Origin: Earliella scabrosa
Taxonomy: Eukaryota > Basidiomycota > Agaricomycetes > Polyporales > Polyporaceae
Direction of reading: 5' to 3'
Assembly (NCBI GenBank): GCA_022605405.1
Contig: JABYQQ010000017.1
Location: 868,001-932,000 of the forward strand
DNA: 64,000 nt
The position numbers were made by a program, and so were the translations under genes. The notes under the pieces are model-generated. The model searched no databases. It had not been told where the DNA came from and worked only from the letters and a program-made list of their open reading frames with translations. Position 1 is the stretch's first letter. Every line of letters begins with the position of its first letter. Shown here one piece after another: positions 48,629-60,078 of this stretch.

Positions 48629-50869
48629 ATGAACGAAACCGTCTCCATATCCCGCGCTGCCTCTCTCTCCCGCCCCGCCAGCAGGGCCAGCAGACATGGC
48701 TCGACCGTCTCTCGCAGCCAGTCTCTCATCAAGAAGAACATCGCGCCACACGACCTCCGCCCCTCCGACATCCTCATCGAACGCTTCACGGCGTGGAAGG
48801 CCATTGTCAAGCAGCTAATTGCGTACTTTGAGGGCATCGCAGACATTGAGAACAACGTCGCCCGCGAGATGACGAAGCTCGGAGCCGTCATCCAGGTGCC
48901 CTTCCGCTCGGGCAACCAGTTCCTGGGCGAAGGAGGCCTTCAGGTCAGTCCGCTTGGCTGCGTACAGGATCTTTCTGACATGGGCGGGGTAGGATGTCTT
49001 CTACGGCATTCGCGACAAGACACGCGCGATCGCAGACCAACACGCGAACCTCGGTCGCACCGTCGACGGCTCGATTGTGCAACACCTCCAGAAGCTGAGA
49101 ACGGAGATCAAAGCCCATATCAAGGTGAGTGATTGCTTCTACCAGTGCCGTGCGACCCAACTAGTCTGCGACCGGCATATATACGTAGAGAGGGTGGACT
49201 TCTGCCCCCGCCATGTCCTCGCTGGTCTCTCAGGGAGGCAGGAACTGTCCCTCTGAGTGCCGGCTAGGGTGCGACTACCCATGCTCTACGCCCACCCCGC
49301 CGAAGGTTCTGAGTGGTGGGTTCGTGTCATATATATAAACCTCATTGAACACGGTCGATTCTCCAACGAGCCAGTCTGACTGTGCATACATGCGTGCGCC
49401 CGCGGTGGACTGCGCCTCCGTATATGTCTACCCCCGACGCTGTCTCTGCCCCGAGAATGTGTCCTGACCTTGACGCGTTTCACTAGAACATACAAAACGA
49501 TACCGGCAAGCTCGCAACATCCGTAGCCAAGGAGCGGGAGCTCTCCGCGAAACTCATCGGTGACCTTGGTACAAACGTCTCCATCCTCAAGAACACGCCA
49601 CTACAAGTTACTGCGAGGACAGATCCTTACGTTGCCAACCAGGCAGTGTACCGGCAACTCGTCAAGCAGGTGCACACCGAGAACGCCCTGCAGAAGTCAC
49701 TGCTCCTCACCCAGGCCTCTTCTGCCATGTTCGAGGCCTCTCTCATCCAGGCGATCCAATCCGCTTGGGCGACCTTCGCTGAATGGCGGACGCGCATGGA
49801 CAACAGCGTGGGCGAGCTATGGAACAACCTCCAACGCGACATGTCCGCCCTTCCTCCCGATCGCGAGTGGATCTCGTTTGCTGCACGCGAAGACCATCTC
49901 GTCGACCCAGAGACCCCTCTCCGCGACCCACAGGCGATCACGTACCCGAGCAAGGACGACCCGAGCGTCATCCCCGTCCACACTGGTCTCCTCGAGCGGA
50001 AGAAGCGTTACACCCGCACCTATCGTGAGGCGTACTACGTCCTCACACCCGCCGGGTTCCTCCACGAATACGCCTCGTCCGACCCCGCTCTCGCCGACCG
50101 CCCGCAGTTCAGTCTCTTCCTGCCCATGTGCACGCTCGGCCCGCCGTCGTCGACGAACGGCAAGAGCCACAAGTTCCACATCGAGGAGCGCAAGGACGGC
50201 ACGGGCACGACGCGTTCGGGCTCCCTGCGCGGCTTGCGCGAGACGATCACCCGACGCGGACAGGGCAGCGGACGCGCGTGGGCGTTCCGGGCCCGCTCGC
50301 ACGACGACATGATGGAGTGGTGGAACGACATCCGGATGCTCTGCGCGCGGTACCTCGTTGCGAGCGAGGCCATGGAGCGCTCGGGCCCGGTCGCGGCGGC
50401 CGTGCGCGCTGCGGGGTACACGAGCGAGGACGAGGGTATTGAGGAGACGGACGAGGAGGGGTCGAGCGTCGAGGAGGAGCAGGAGCAGGACGAGGAGGAC
50501 GACGCGGTGTACGTCGAGGCGCGCGATATCGCGGACGATGAGACTGGTCCGCCGGAGTACTCGCACCACGGACATGGTGTATCGGCGCGCGAGATGGAGT
50601 ATGGTGCGAATGGATACCCTGTGAGTGCAGCGGCGCGCGAGATGCTAATGCGTTGGGTGGTGACTGATCTGTTCTTCTCTCTGTAGGTCGACAAGAAGCC
50701 CGTGGGCGGCGGGAATGGGGACGGCGGGGCGAACATCTCGAGGCGGCCGAGCAAGCGCCAGCAGGAGAAGGCTCCTGAGGGACGTGCGCCGCATGTCCCT
50801 GGTGGGTTCGAAACGGAGCAGGAACCAGCCAGTGGACCAACTGAGAGTCGGTTCACAGAAGGACTGTGA
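48629..50869 (+). CDS. Slm1/Slm2-type BAR-PH domain protein
   Basis: Exons are 48629-48943, 48993-49124, 49487-50620 and 50687-50869, all in frame, giving 587 residues. Slm proteins bind PI(4,5)P2 at the plasma membrane and act with TORC2 in sphingolipid, actin and stress signalling. The BAR-like helical domain spans about residues 45-270 (DILIERFTAWKAIVKQLIAY, then VIQVPFRSGNQFLGEGG, SIVQHLQKLR and NIQNDTGKLATSVAKERELS). The PH domain is about 310-437 (HTGLLERKKRYTRTYREAYY to AWAFRARSHDDMMEWWNDIR). An acidic tail follows. The start is the first Met, preceded by a Ser/Arg-rich leader. Intron 2 is unusually long (362 nt). The gene looks intact and marks ordinary genome sequence to the right of the accessory region. 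Confidence 0.85.
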
Positions 50870-51034
50870 GGTACGTTACGACTCGAGTCTCAGGACAATG
50901 TCTCGATCGTCGGCTGCCTTGGATGGTACGTAGTGTTGTACTTTAGTCTGTATCGTCCTCTAGCTAGTTACATGTTCTGGTATCGGACGACCGCGAAGGC
51001 TCTTCGTGATAGTATGGGACCCTGTTTATATGTC

Positions 51035-52142
51035 TCATGTCGATGTCTCTCCGTCCCGCCATCCTTCCACCTCCAGGTTCATGATCTCCGGGAGTTGCCA
51101 CCAGATCCGCTGCCGCAGCGCATAATGATACCCTTTGAGCCTGTCCGCACACCCCCTGCATATCGCTCCCTCATCCGCAAGCTCATCCGCGACATCAGAA
51201 TAGTACTTGCTGAGCGGCTCCACGTCGAGCACCAAAGGGTAAACCTCGACGACCATCCGCGCCCTCCCCCGCAGCACCCTCCGACGCGCCTCGCGCGACG
51301 CGCACGTGCACGCACCCGACGGCTCCGCGTCAAAAAAGCGGGCGGCGATCTGCGCGTCGTACTTGACGAGGAGGAGCTGCGCGCGGAGGCAGCGCTCGAG
51401 GTCGGGCGCGCTGAGGCGCTCGAGCGTCGTGCCGTCCGCGCGGGTGACCCCGGCGAGGAGCGCGCGCGGGCGGAGGCGGCGGCAGGCGTAGAGTGCGGTG
51501 GGGAGCATCTCGGGGCGGTTGAGGAGCCGGAGGAGGTTGACGGCCTCGATGGCATCGCAGGGTGCGAGGGTGAGGGAGGGGGTGCTCGTCCCTTGGTGGG
51601 TCTGCCAGAGGGCGAAGGAGGTGGTGAAGATGGTTTTGAGGCGGCGGAGGGACTCGGTGAGGAGCGCGTCCAGGGCGTATTTGTGGGCCATGCGGCCGAG
51701 GGCCGCGAGCACGGAGAATGGGAGCGGTTTGTCGGGCGGGAAGTAGCTGCGGATAGTGAGTATGCGTGTTAGCCCCTGTGTGAAAGGATCGGGGTGGGAG
51801 GAGAGGGACGTACTTCACACCGTCGTAGATCGCGCGGAGGAGGTGCTTGAAGTCGTACGCGGTGTCCGTCAGATGTACGACGGGGCAGCCGTCCAGCGTG
51901 CTCGTCGTGTCACGATCGCATGCGATAGGCTGTGGTACGCTGAACAAATCGCGAAAGACCTCGGAGTGCCGCGCGAGTGCGCCCCTGTGGAAGCAGAAGG
52001 CGCTCTGCTGTGCGACCGCGATGATGTTCCCGTCCTCGAACCAGAAGTCGGGATCTGGCTGCGCGGTGCCTAGGGCAGCGCCGCCCGTGTCGCCCGTGTC
52101 GCACGGGGTGTAAGGGCGAACAGCAGCAATATTGGTCGACAT
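51035..52142 (-). CDS. BTB/POZ domain protein 1
   Basis: Exons on the minus strand are 52142-51814 and 51746-51035, joined by a GTACGT...CAG intron in frame, for 346 residues. An upstream in-frame Met at 52211 is possible. The BTB domain is N-terminal (DFWFEDGNIIAVAQQSAFCF, ARHSEVFRDLFSVPQP, GCPVVHLTDTAYDFKHLLRA). The C-terminal part (LGRMAHKYALDALLTESLRR, AIEAVNLLRLLNRPEMLPTA, LYACRRL) is the conserved extension of the agaricomycete BTB family, ending with a C-x2-C pair. BTB proteins dimerise and often act as Cullin-3 adaptors. Closest in arrangement to the next three family members. Confidence 0.8.
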
Positions 52143-52598
52143 GATTCGTCGGAATGCTTCCCTAGTACTGTCGTGGCCGCTGGGGTACGGTCTTCGGCGA
52201 TTACCCGACAAGGATCAGCTGGTAGTAGAGGTTGCACGTGTGCAGTGTGACCTGTGTAAAGAATAAGCTTGATATTTTCAAAGAGCCTTCGACGCCTTAC
52301 CTTGAGCCCCCGCTCAATCCTACAACGTGGTCAGGAGATAGGTGCTATTGACCATCATAGGGGCAAAAGCGATCAACTTGATGTAGGCAAGTATGCCGTG
52401 GCTGTGCATGGTGTTAGCTTCCGATGTTCGTCTTCAAGTACACATGGAGCGATCTAGTGGAGTTTTTGGATGCCGTGTGGATGGGAGACCAGCGCACTCT
52501 AGGGCGTCGACGCAAACATCACTATTTGCCCTGGGGGCATGATCACGACTCAGGAAAGCACCCCGATGAAATTGGACACAGTATAGGAACTTCGTAAC
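52143..52598. other. Spacer between BTB genes
   Basis: No supported feature. Part of it may be the promoter of BTB gene 1 and the 3' flank of BTB gene 2. Confidence 0.35.
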
Positions 52599-53404
52599 CT
52601 ACGCACGACCCGAGGTTCTCCTTGGTAAGTTCCAATCGTCCACGGAGAGGCCAAAGTATGCGGGCAATGCTTCCCATACTTCGCTCTGAAGATAATATAG
52701 ACGCTTGTCCATTGCGCTTGCACAAGCAGCACACAGCCGTTCTCCAACGAGGAAGGTGGGAATACGTGTGCTGTGGTAGTACCCCAGCGGGTGAGGCTGT
52801 GCAAAGAACGCCGGATCGTCCAACACAGACATGCGTTCCGCCGCGGGGAGCTGCGCGCAGCCTGCCAGTGTGCTCGCATGGCCAACACACTTCGCACTCG
52901 GGACCGCAGTCACGAGCTCCGCGGCGACGTAGAGGTTGGCATATGACTCGAGTAGCGAGAGTAGCTGGTACTTGTGGCTTAGACGCGTGAGCGCGGAGAT
53001 CTCTGAGAACCGGTGATAGCAGTGCGGATGGAGTAATCTGAATATCGCTATCAGACTCGCCTCTTCGAGACTCGGGCACGCCAAGGACGTCAGAAGGATG
53101 GCACTTACCCGAAGCCCCCGTACATAGTTTTCAAGAGTAGCCCCATGTCAGCTGCACTCTCGTGGACGCGGACTACTGGACACCCCTCGATGGATTCAGC
53201 GGCCTCGGTCGACCCAGGATCTGTAGGCTGAGGGAGGCTGAACGTGTCACGGAAGAACTCGGAGTGACGCGCGAAGAGGCTCTTGTGGACGCGGAACGCG
53301 GTCTGCTGGGCAACGAAGACGATGTTGCCGTCGTCGTACCAGAGTTCGTCAGATCTGATTATATTGGCCTCAGCCGCGGCCTGAATGTCCTGGGGTCGTG
53401 CCAT
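52599..53404 (-). CDS. BTB/POZ domain protein 2, internally shortened
   Basis: Exons on the minus strand are 53404-53109 and 53037-52599, in frame across a GTAAGT...TTCAG intron, for 244 residues. The BTB domain is complete (ELWYDDGNIVFVAQQTAFRV, ARHSEFFRDTFSLPQP, GCPVVRVHESAADMGLLLKT). After LTRLSHKYQLLSLLESYANL the family's usual middle block (W...AIEAVNLARL... ILP.ALY.C) is missing, about 100 residues compared with neighbours 1 and 3. A C-terminal end with C-x2-C and VWEALPAYFGL is present. No stop interrupts it, so it may be a shortened functional protein or an early decay product. Confidence 0.7.
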
Positions 53405-53792
53405 TGCGGACTTTTCAGTCAGTCAACGACGAGTTACTTCAACCTTCAAGCCTGAATTCAGGTCGCTCCACACTGGCAAGGTTATGGGACTCCAGCCTGA
53501 CTCAGAGCATAAGCAGTAGACCCAGAATGGAGGATGCACTGACAAACTCTGTGAAACCGATGAAAGTGCTCGAGCTCGCAGATGTAGCAGTACAACTGCG
53601 CAGCTGGTGGAGAAGTTGTCGTGGTGGCCAGGTGGCAACTGGGTGGCAATTGTGAGATTCAGAGAAGCACGCCGGCATCACATAATCGAGAGATCTAATA
53701 AAGCCACGAGGCGCGGGAGAATTATATCAGCCGACACGCGGTCTGCCTCCTTATCTCCCTGTTACTTACCACCTCCACATCCCAGCATCGCG

Positions 53793-54931
53793 ATGGAGCC
53801 CGCTCAGGATAGTATTGCGAGTACTGCTGAACTAGCTCAGAATAACGTACCTCAGAAGCATGACTCGTTTTGGTTCAGCGACGGTAGCATCGTACTCGTC
53901 GCAAATAGCACCGCTTTTCGCGTCCACACCTCCATCCTCACTAGGCATTCTCCCGTCTTCATGAACATCATCAATCTCCCACAGGCAGAAGATGCAAAGC
54001 GTATCGATGGATGCCCTGTTGTTCATGTCTCTGATAGCGCCGACGAGATCACCTGTCTCTTACATGCGATATACGATGGCCGCAAGTGCGTTCATATTGC
54101 ATACTATCCTCGCTCGTCAGAATATTGATCATCTCATCCAGATTCATGAACATAGATGCGTGGCCTGTGACAGTCAGCTTTGACACCCTCTCCGCTCTCG
54201 TACGCCTCGGACACAAGTATGAGTTCGAGGAGATCGTCGAGGAGGCGATGAAGTGGCTTGAAGTCTACTACACCACGAACTTCGACGTCTGGAAGAAGTA
54301 CATCCGAGGGGTTCGCGACCCTCCTTTCCTCATCTCAGCGGGTCCCAGTGCCCACGACATCGATGCGGTCAACCTGGCACGCCTGACGGGGAACCACTCC
54401 ATTCTTCCCGTCGCACTCTACCGTTGTGCCCAGCTCACCGTAGACGACCTCCTGGACGGTATGACGGGCCGTGGAGGGCGAGTCGTGGCATTGAGTGCTG
54501 ACGATGCTCGTCAATGTCTACGAGCCAAGGAATCCCTGATGGAGGCCTCTGGCCACGTTGCCGTCGCCGCTTCGTACATCACTCATCTTCCGGACTGCTC
54601 CACACCCGGAGAGTGCCTTGAGATCATACAAGACCTCCACCGTAGCCTCTTCCCCCTCTCGGGAGACTTCGAGATCACCACCGATCCGCTGAGAAACACC
54701 CTCTGGCGCGATTGGTCCTCTCGCATGCTCCATCGGCGATTCAGAGACCTATGCGGGGAGTGCAAGTCGTCGATCGAAATCCCGGTCAAGGTTGCGCAAC
54801 AGAGCATATGGCGTGAGCTCCCTCTATACTTCGACTTGCCCGCATTCGAGCCAGGAGGAGGTCTTAAGATGGTCGTCCCAGATGTGTTTGGGGTAGTTGA
54901 CGGTGAAGATGATATGCTGCCAGAGTATTGA
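53793..54931 (+). CDS. BTB/POZ domain protein 3
   Basis: Exons are 53793-54085 and 54142-54931, joined by a GTGCGT...CCAG intron, for 360 residues. The BTB domain (SFWFSDGSIVLVANSTAFRV, TRHSPVFMNIINLPQ, GCPVVHVSDSADEI) is followed by the full family extension (LSALVRLGHKYEFEEIVEEA, DIDAVNLARLTGNHSILPVA, LYRCAQL, then C-x2-C and WRELPLYFDLPAF). The acidic C-terminus ends DDMLPEY. It is divergent from genes 1, 2 and 4 in orientation, sharing an upstream region with gene 2. Confidence 0.8.
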
Positions 54932-55074
54932 GTAGTCCACTTCCTGGTCCCACTGTGTCGCAAAGCTCGATCGATACAATACTGATTCTGGGCGCTTCGG
55001 CAGACATCAGTACTGATACTTGCGTGATACTTATATGAATTTGTCTCTCACAAGGAACTTGGAAGTATTGATAC
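54932..55074. other. Short spacer, no feature seen
   Basis: 3' flanks of BTB gene 3 and of the BTB fragment on the other strand. Confidence 0.3.
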
Positions 55075-55789
55075 TCAAGTACTCTCCACGACACCCGTTA
55101 ACGCCCCTCCTGAGTCCAATCCCACACACCGCCGTTGAAGATGTTGCCAGGCGCCGACACGCGCATCCCGGTCAATGACCCTCATCATGTCGGCACACAC
55201 AGTGCAGATCAGATCGTTCTCGAGGTCGTCGATGTACTCCCGGCGGAAGTAGTCGCTTCCCACGCGCGGACCCGCATCCCCATAAAACTCCTACATTTCC
55301 GTGCTGTGTATGTCCACGAAGATTTCGCACCCCGTCGTGCGCGCGCACTGCGGACTGCAACCCTCGGCGAAGAGGCTCAGCGCGAGCTTGACGTTCCGGG
55401 TGGTGAGCTCGCGCTGAACCCGCAAGCAGAGCGCGAGGTCGTCCTCGTCGAGCTTCTCCAGCGTCTTGCCGTCCGCGCGGGTGACGCCGCGGAGGAGGAC
55501 GCCGCAGTCGAGTTGCGCGCATCCGTACAATGCAGCGGGAAGCATCTCCTGCTGGCCGATGCGCCGGAGGAGATTGAACGCCTCGATAGCGTCCGTAGGC
55601 TCGACGGGTAGGAGCGCGGTGTTTCCGTCTGGGCGTGCGTCCCAGTCTGCGAGGTCGCAGGGGAATGCGCTCTTCAGGCGACGGATGCTTTCCGCTAGGA
55701 GACCGTCGAGCTGGTATTTGTGTTTGTGACCGAGACGAGCGAGCGCAGCGACGACAGCAAAGGGGATGGCGTCGGTGACCTTGAAACGG
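55075..55789 (-). pseudogene. BTB-family fragment 4 (5' truncated, in-frame stop)
   Basis: From 55789 the minus strand reads the BTB-family C-terminal extension (AALARLGHKHKYQLDGLLAE, DAIEAFNLLRRIGQQEMLPA, ALYGCAQLDCGVLLRGVTRA). It is very like BTB gene 1. A TAG stop at about 55,288-55,290 interrupts it, after which the same frame continues with the family's terminal segment (DLICTVCADMMRVIDRDAR). An acceptor-like CAG borders the fragment, but no BTB exon is found upstream (55,790-56,050). Hence it is a relic of a tandem duplication. Confidence 0.65.
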
Positions 55790-56329
55790 CTGCACGAAGG
55801 AGGGCTTGTCAGTATGCCAGATGGCTTTCATCTGTAGTAGGATTCACCAACAGCGTCGAGGGCAGCGCATCGGCCTGGGCCAACTTGAACTGAAACTTCC
55901 CGTCGACTCGACTCGGATTTGTGCCTCCGGACGGAGTCGGAGGTACGGATAGGCATGCGGCTGGATACAAATGCAGGGTGCTCTTTGCGGCAGTCCAAAC
56001 CCTCAGGCCTCAGGCCCAGGCCCCAGATCCTGCCATGGTCCATGGACAATGATCGGGAACCTTGCTAGGTGGACATCGTGCCGTGCTTCAAGGGAGTGAC
56101 ACGGCGCGTCTGAGAAGCTTGAACTTTTCGGAAGCTTGAAGAGGAGCTTTCCGCCATGCGACCGTGGCGTCGACTCAACTCGCCACTGGTATGTTGAACA
56201 TGTTCGGAGAGCCTGGAGAGCCTGGTTGTAGTTGACGAGGATTGCTGAGCACGCCGCATCCGGGACGAAGCATACTTAGTGTGGTCCATTGGAGCCATGT
56301 ATAGGCCATGATTACCACATGTTTGCCAA
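55790..56329. other. Intergenic, no supported gene
   Basis: Short frames only; no BTB exon found for the fragment at 55,789. Confidence 0.35.
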
Positions 56330-56400
56330 TCCGATATGGTGTAGTGGCTAACATTATCGCCTCTCACGCGATAGCCCGGGGTTCGATTCCCCGTGTCGGA
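56330..56400 (+). tRNA. tRNA-Glu (anticodon CTC)
   Basis: 71 nt folding as a cloverleaf. The acceptor stem pairs TCCGATA with TGTCGGA (one T-G pair). The anticodon arm ATCGC-CTCTCAC-GCGAT places CTC at positions 34-36, and the T arm is GGGGTTCGATTCCCC. There is no intron. A- and B-box sequences (TGGTGTAGTGGC and GGTTCGATTCC) match the RNA polymerase III internal promoter. Confidence 0.95.
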
Positions 56401-57123
56401 ATCAACAAGGGTCCAACATCCTTCTTGATGCCACCCGTAGCACTCTCGTTGCTGAGTCTCCTCCCACTGGTTTCGCACAGGATGCGCCAGGTGTTCAAGC
56501 GTAGAGTAGCATGCGAGATGAAATATTTTTTGTGCGCGACCGTCCGCTCAACACGGTCGCTTATTTATGACCTCCTCGAGTCTCGCCCCGGTAGAGCAGG
56601 TGAACGTTGAACGACCATGTACAGCCACGGTAAAGATACTTACGTCTGGCGTTCACATGATGATGCTGTCGCATACGAGAGCCTCGCTGTATCCTTGCAC
56701 AGACGTCGATTCCCTGCAGCCTGAGTGTCTGCACAGTCCGAGTGGACGCAGTAGGCATTAGTCTGAACTTCAAATTGCTAGCCGCCTGAGTACATAGCCG
56801 ATTTGTCAGAACAGAAAGTTGGCGACGGGGAAGAATCGGAGCAAGGGGTGGGTTCATGTACAGCTTGCAGGATCGTGGGCCAGATTGTGGCCGAAGAGCG
56901 GACGGTGTGAGCGATAGTTTCCGGATATGGCAGGCGCCGGAGCGAAACGCAAAAAGTCAGCAGAGCTGCGCGCCTTGGACCGGGACGGTTCAGACGACTC
57001 GCAGCTCGCGTCCGACGCCCACCCATGGCTTCATAATCTCCATCCCATTTGCTCTTCTCGCGCTTGGTACCTCTCTTCTCTCTAGCTTACCCGCTTCACT
57101 CTGAGCTGCTTGCTGCCAGCGCT
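56401..57123. other. Intergenic, MFS promoter region
   Basis: No supported gene. The tRNA 3' flank lacks a long T run close by; the first clear one is near 56,527. Pyrimidine-rich stretch near 57,060-57,090 upstream of the MFS start. Confidence 0.4.
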
Positions 57124-60078
57124 ATGCCGCCTTCACCGACCCCCCCTCGCGCGCCGTCGCGGCGCGAGATCCAAGACGCGATGGCGGCCATGTCTGAGAA
57201 GAAGAGCCCGCCTGCGCGGTCGACGACGAAGAACCTGGTGCTCATCGGGACGGTTACGTTGGCGATGATTTTGAATGTGCGCCCCCTTTCCCACTCGCAC
57301 GCCCGCGCACCCTAAGCTTGTGCTTCTCCCATGCGCATGTGCAGACTGCGAACACGACGGCAGTGTCGATCGCGCTGCCCACGATCGGCGAGGACCTGAA
57401 CATCTCCGAGAGCAAGCTGCAGTGGATTCTCTCCGCGTTCTCCCTCAGCTCCGTGAGTGCCCCTCCCCCCGCGCTGCCTGCCTCACGCTGACCCACGCTG
57501 ACGCCGAGGGCAGGGCTGTTTGCTGCTCTTCCTCGGCCGACTTGCGGACCTGTTCGGGCGGAAGATCACGTTCATCCTGGGGTGCGCGTTCATGGGAGTC
57601 TTCGGACTCGGATGCGGCTTTGCCCAAGGTGCGTACATGGGCGTCTCCGATCGTGCACGCATACACTCACGTCGCGTCCGGGCCAGACGAGATCACGATC
57701 GATGTCCTCCGCGCGCTGCAGGGACTGGGGTCAGCTGCGTCTATCCCCGCCGCGGTGAGTCTTCGCTCTCTGTCTGCTGTTCAGTGCTTCCCGTGACGTC
57801 AGAGCGTGGGCCATCGGCGATGGCGCGCGCGCTGTGTGATTCATTGAGGACGTCCTGCGAAGGTCCGCGCTGTTGTCGCGCAAGGTTCGCGCAGCTCGCG
57901 ATCCGTGTCGGACGAGGTCGTTGTCAGCGTGGCTCTGCAGAGGAGCAGCGGTGACAAAGATTCGCAGGTAGAGCGCCGTGTCTCGCACTACCCCCGCACT
58001 CGCTATATGCTATATGCGCGTTCTGGCCGCGTCTCCGGCTCCACAGCACTCGTCTTCGCGTTCTTTCCCCGCATACGCCCCTGTGCGTTTGAGCTGTGTA
58101 GGGACAGCGCCCCGGCGTGCAGCGTCCCGCGTATGTCTTCGAGTGGTTGCGTGTTGGTCATGTCGCGCCCGCGCGACCGATGCAGTGTCTTGCGTTGGCT
58201 CGGAATCCTCATTGCCATCGTGCTTCATCCATGGTCCGCTACTTCTCGCAATGCCGGGGGTCGCGTTCTTTCTCAGTCTGGGCTCTTGCGCGCGTATCGT
58301 GACTTGAAACGGACGCTGCTTCGCCCGCTCCGTCAAGAAGTTATTTGTCCAGCACTCCACTGATTGTTTCTCGGTCCTGGACAAGCAATCTTGGTGTCTC
58401 GAGCATCCTCGGGGGTGTGTCCCAAGAGTGCATTTGCATGCGCCATGCCAAAGGGTTCTACGGCGTGTATGTTATTTAGGCACCGCTGCCACTGCCCCTC
58501 AGCATGCGTATCGTGAGCTTCGTGCAAATGAGCTTGATGCTTATCCAGTCACCATTCCGTAGTCCCTGCTCTGCCTTTACCCCTTTGATACGCTCGTTGG
58601 TAGTAGCCACATACTGACTATGCCCTAGCTCGGAATTCTTGCGCATACCTTCCCGCCGTCTCCTATCCGCTCTATCGCGTTTGCGACTTTCGCAGCTGGT
58701 GCACCAGTAGGGGCGGCGATTGGGAGCGCAGTGGGCGGCGTGCTCACTCAGCTCACCGGGTACGTCCGCTCTCTTCGCCTATGCGCTGCAACTGATTGTG
58801 CGCAGACAGACGTGGCGGTCGACGTTCTGGTTCCTGACTGGGCTCAGTGTCTTGTGCGGGATTGGCGCCGTCTTCTCCATCGACCAGGACCTGCCCTATG
58901 CGCTCGACGACAAGCGTGTTGACTGGCTGGGGGCCTTCCTCGTCACCGCCGGGCTCACGTTCATCGTGTTCGTGCTCAGCGACGGCCCCACCGCGCCTGA
59001 TGGCTGGAAGACCGGTTGTGAGTCCATCTCTCGGCGGTAATGTGCCCCGCTGACCCACGCAGACATCATTGCGCTGCTCATTGTCGGCGTGCTCCTCCTC
59101 ATCCTGTTTGTCCTCTGGGAGCAACACCTCGAGCGCGTCCACGCGAGCCCCGACGCGTCCGTGCGCCACAGATGGTGGACGCCGCCGCCGCTCATGCCCG
59201 TGTCGATCTGGGCGCGCGCACACGGCAAGCTCGCGGTGATGCTCGTGATCGCCTTCCTCGAGTGGTGTTCCTTCAACTCGTTCAACTTCTGGATCCAGGT
59301 GCGCCCCGTGTTTTCTCGTTCACGCTCGCCGCTGACACGTGCGCGCAGCTGTACTACCAGGACTACCTCGGGCTGAACCCGATCCTGACGATGGTCCGGC
59401 TGCTGCCGATGTTCGTGACGGGCGTGCTCTGCAACGTGCTCATCGCGCTCGTCGTGGGCCACGTCGACGTCGTGATCCTCATCGTGATCGGCACGCTCTT
59501 CACGGGGCTCGCGAACCTGCTCTTCGCGGTGATCGTGCCCTCGGCGCCGTACTGGGCGTTCGGCTTCCCCGCCGCGATCCTCTCCGTGTTCGGCGCGGAC
59601 TTTGTGTTCGCGACCGGCACGCTCTTCGTCGCCAAGGTCTGCCTCGCGCACGAGCAGTCGGTCGGGGGCGCGCTGTTCCAGACGCTCACGCAGCTCGGGA
59701 CCGCGTTTGGGCTCGCGATCTCGACGGTCGTGTATAATGCCGTGCTCGAGAGCCGGTCTGCGGCACTGGGCGTGCAGGTAGACGAGAACGGGACGGGCGC
59801 GCCGCGCGAGGTGCAGCTCACGGCGTACAAGGACGCGATGTGGACCGGCTTTGGCTTTGGCTTGGTCGGTGCGATCCTTGCGCTGCTCTTCCTGCGCGGC
59901 GTGGGCGTCGTCGGCCACACGAAGGGCGAAGACGAGTCTGGGGAGCAGACCAAAGTTGGCACCCCGAGGGATCATCCCGACCGGGAGGCGGTGCGTTCTC
60001 TCTGACATTCCGCTCAATATTCGTGCGCGCCGTGCCCTGACTAACGCGACTGTCATGCAGGTCAACATGGCTGACTAA
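57124..60078 (+). CDS. MFS transporter, DHA (drug:H+ antiporter) type
   Basis: Exons are 57124-57276, 57345-57452, 57514-57628, 57687-57754, 58629-58759, 58806-59017, 59063-59298, 59349-59990 and 60061-60078. All are GT-AG and frame-consistent, giving 560 residues with about 14 hydrophobic segments. Motif A-like GRLADLFGRK and motif C-like AAGAPVGAAIGSAVGG are typical of major facilitator antiporters, as is LPTIGEDLNISESKLQWI after helix 1. It is likely a plasma-membrane exporter; the substrate is unknown. Intron 4 is 874 nt, far longer than the others (45-70 nt), and may hold inserted sequence. The N-terminal 45 residues are cytosolic and Ser/Pro-rich. Confidence 0.85.

Noticed and set aside
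50247..50840. Arg/Pro-rich frames opposite the Slm1-like gene
   Set aside because: Antisense shadows of a GC-rich coding exon with clear PH-domain content on the plus strand.
59363..60068. Minus-strand frames of 199 and 390 codons
   Set aside because: They lie opposite the transmembrane exons of the MFS transporter and show no domain of their own.
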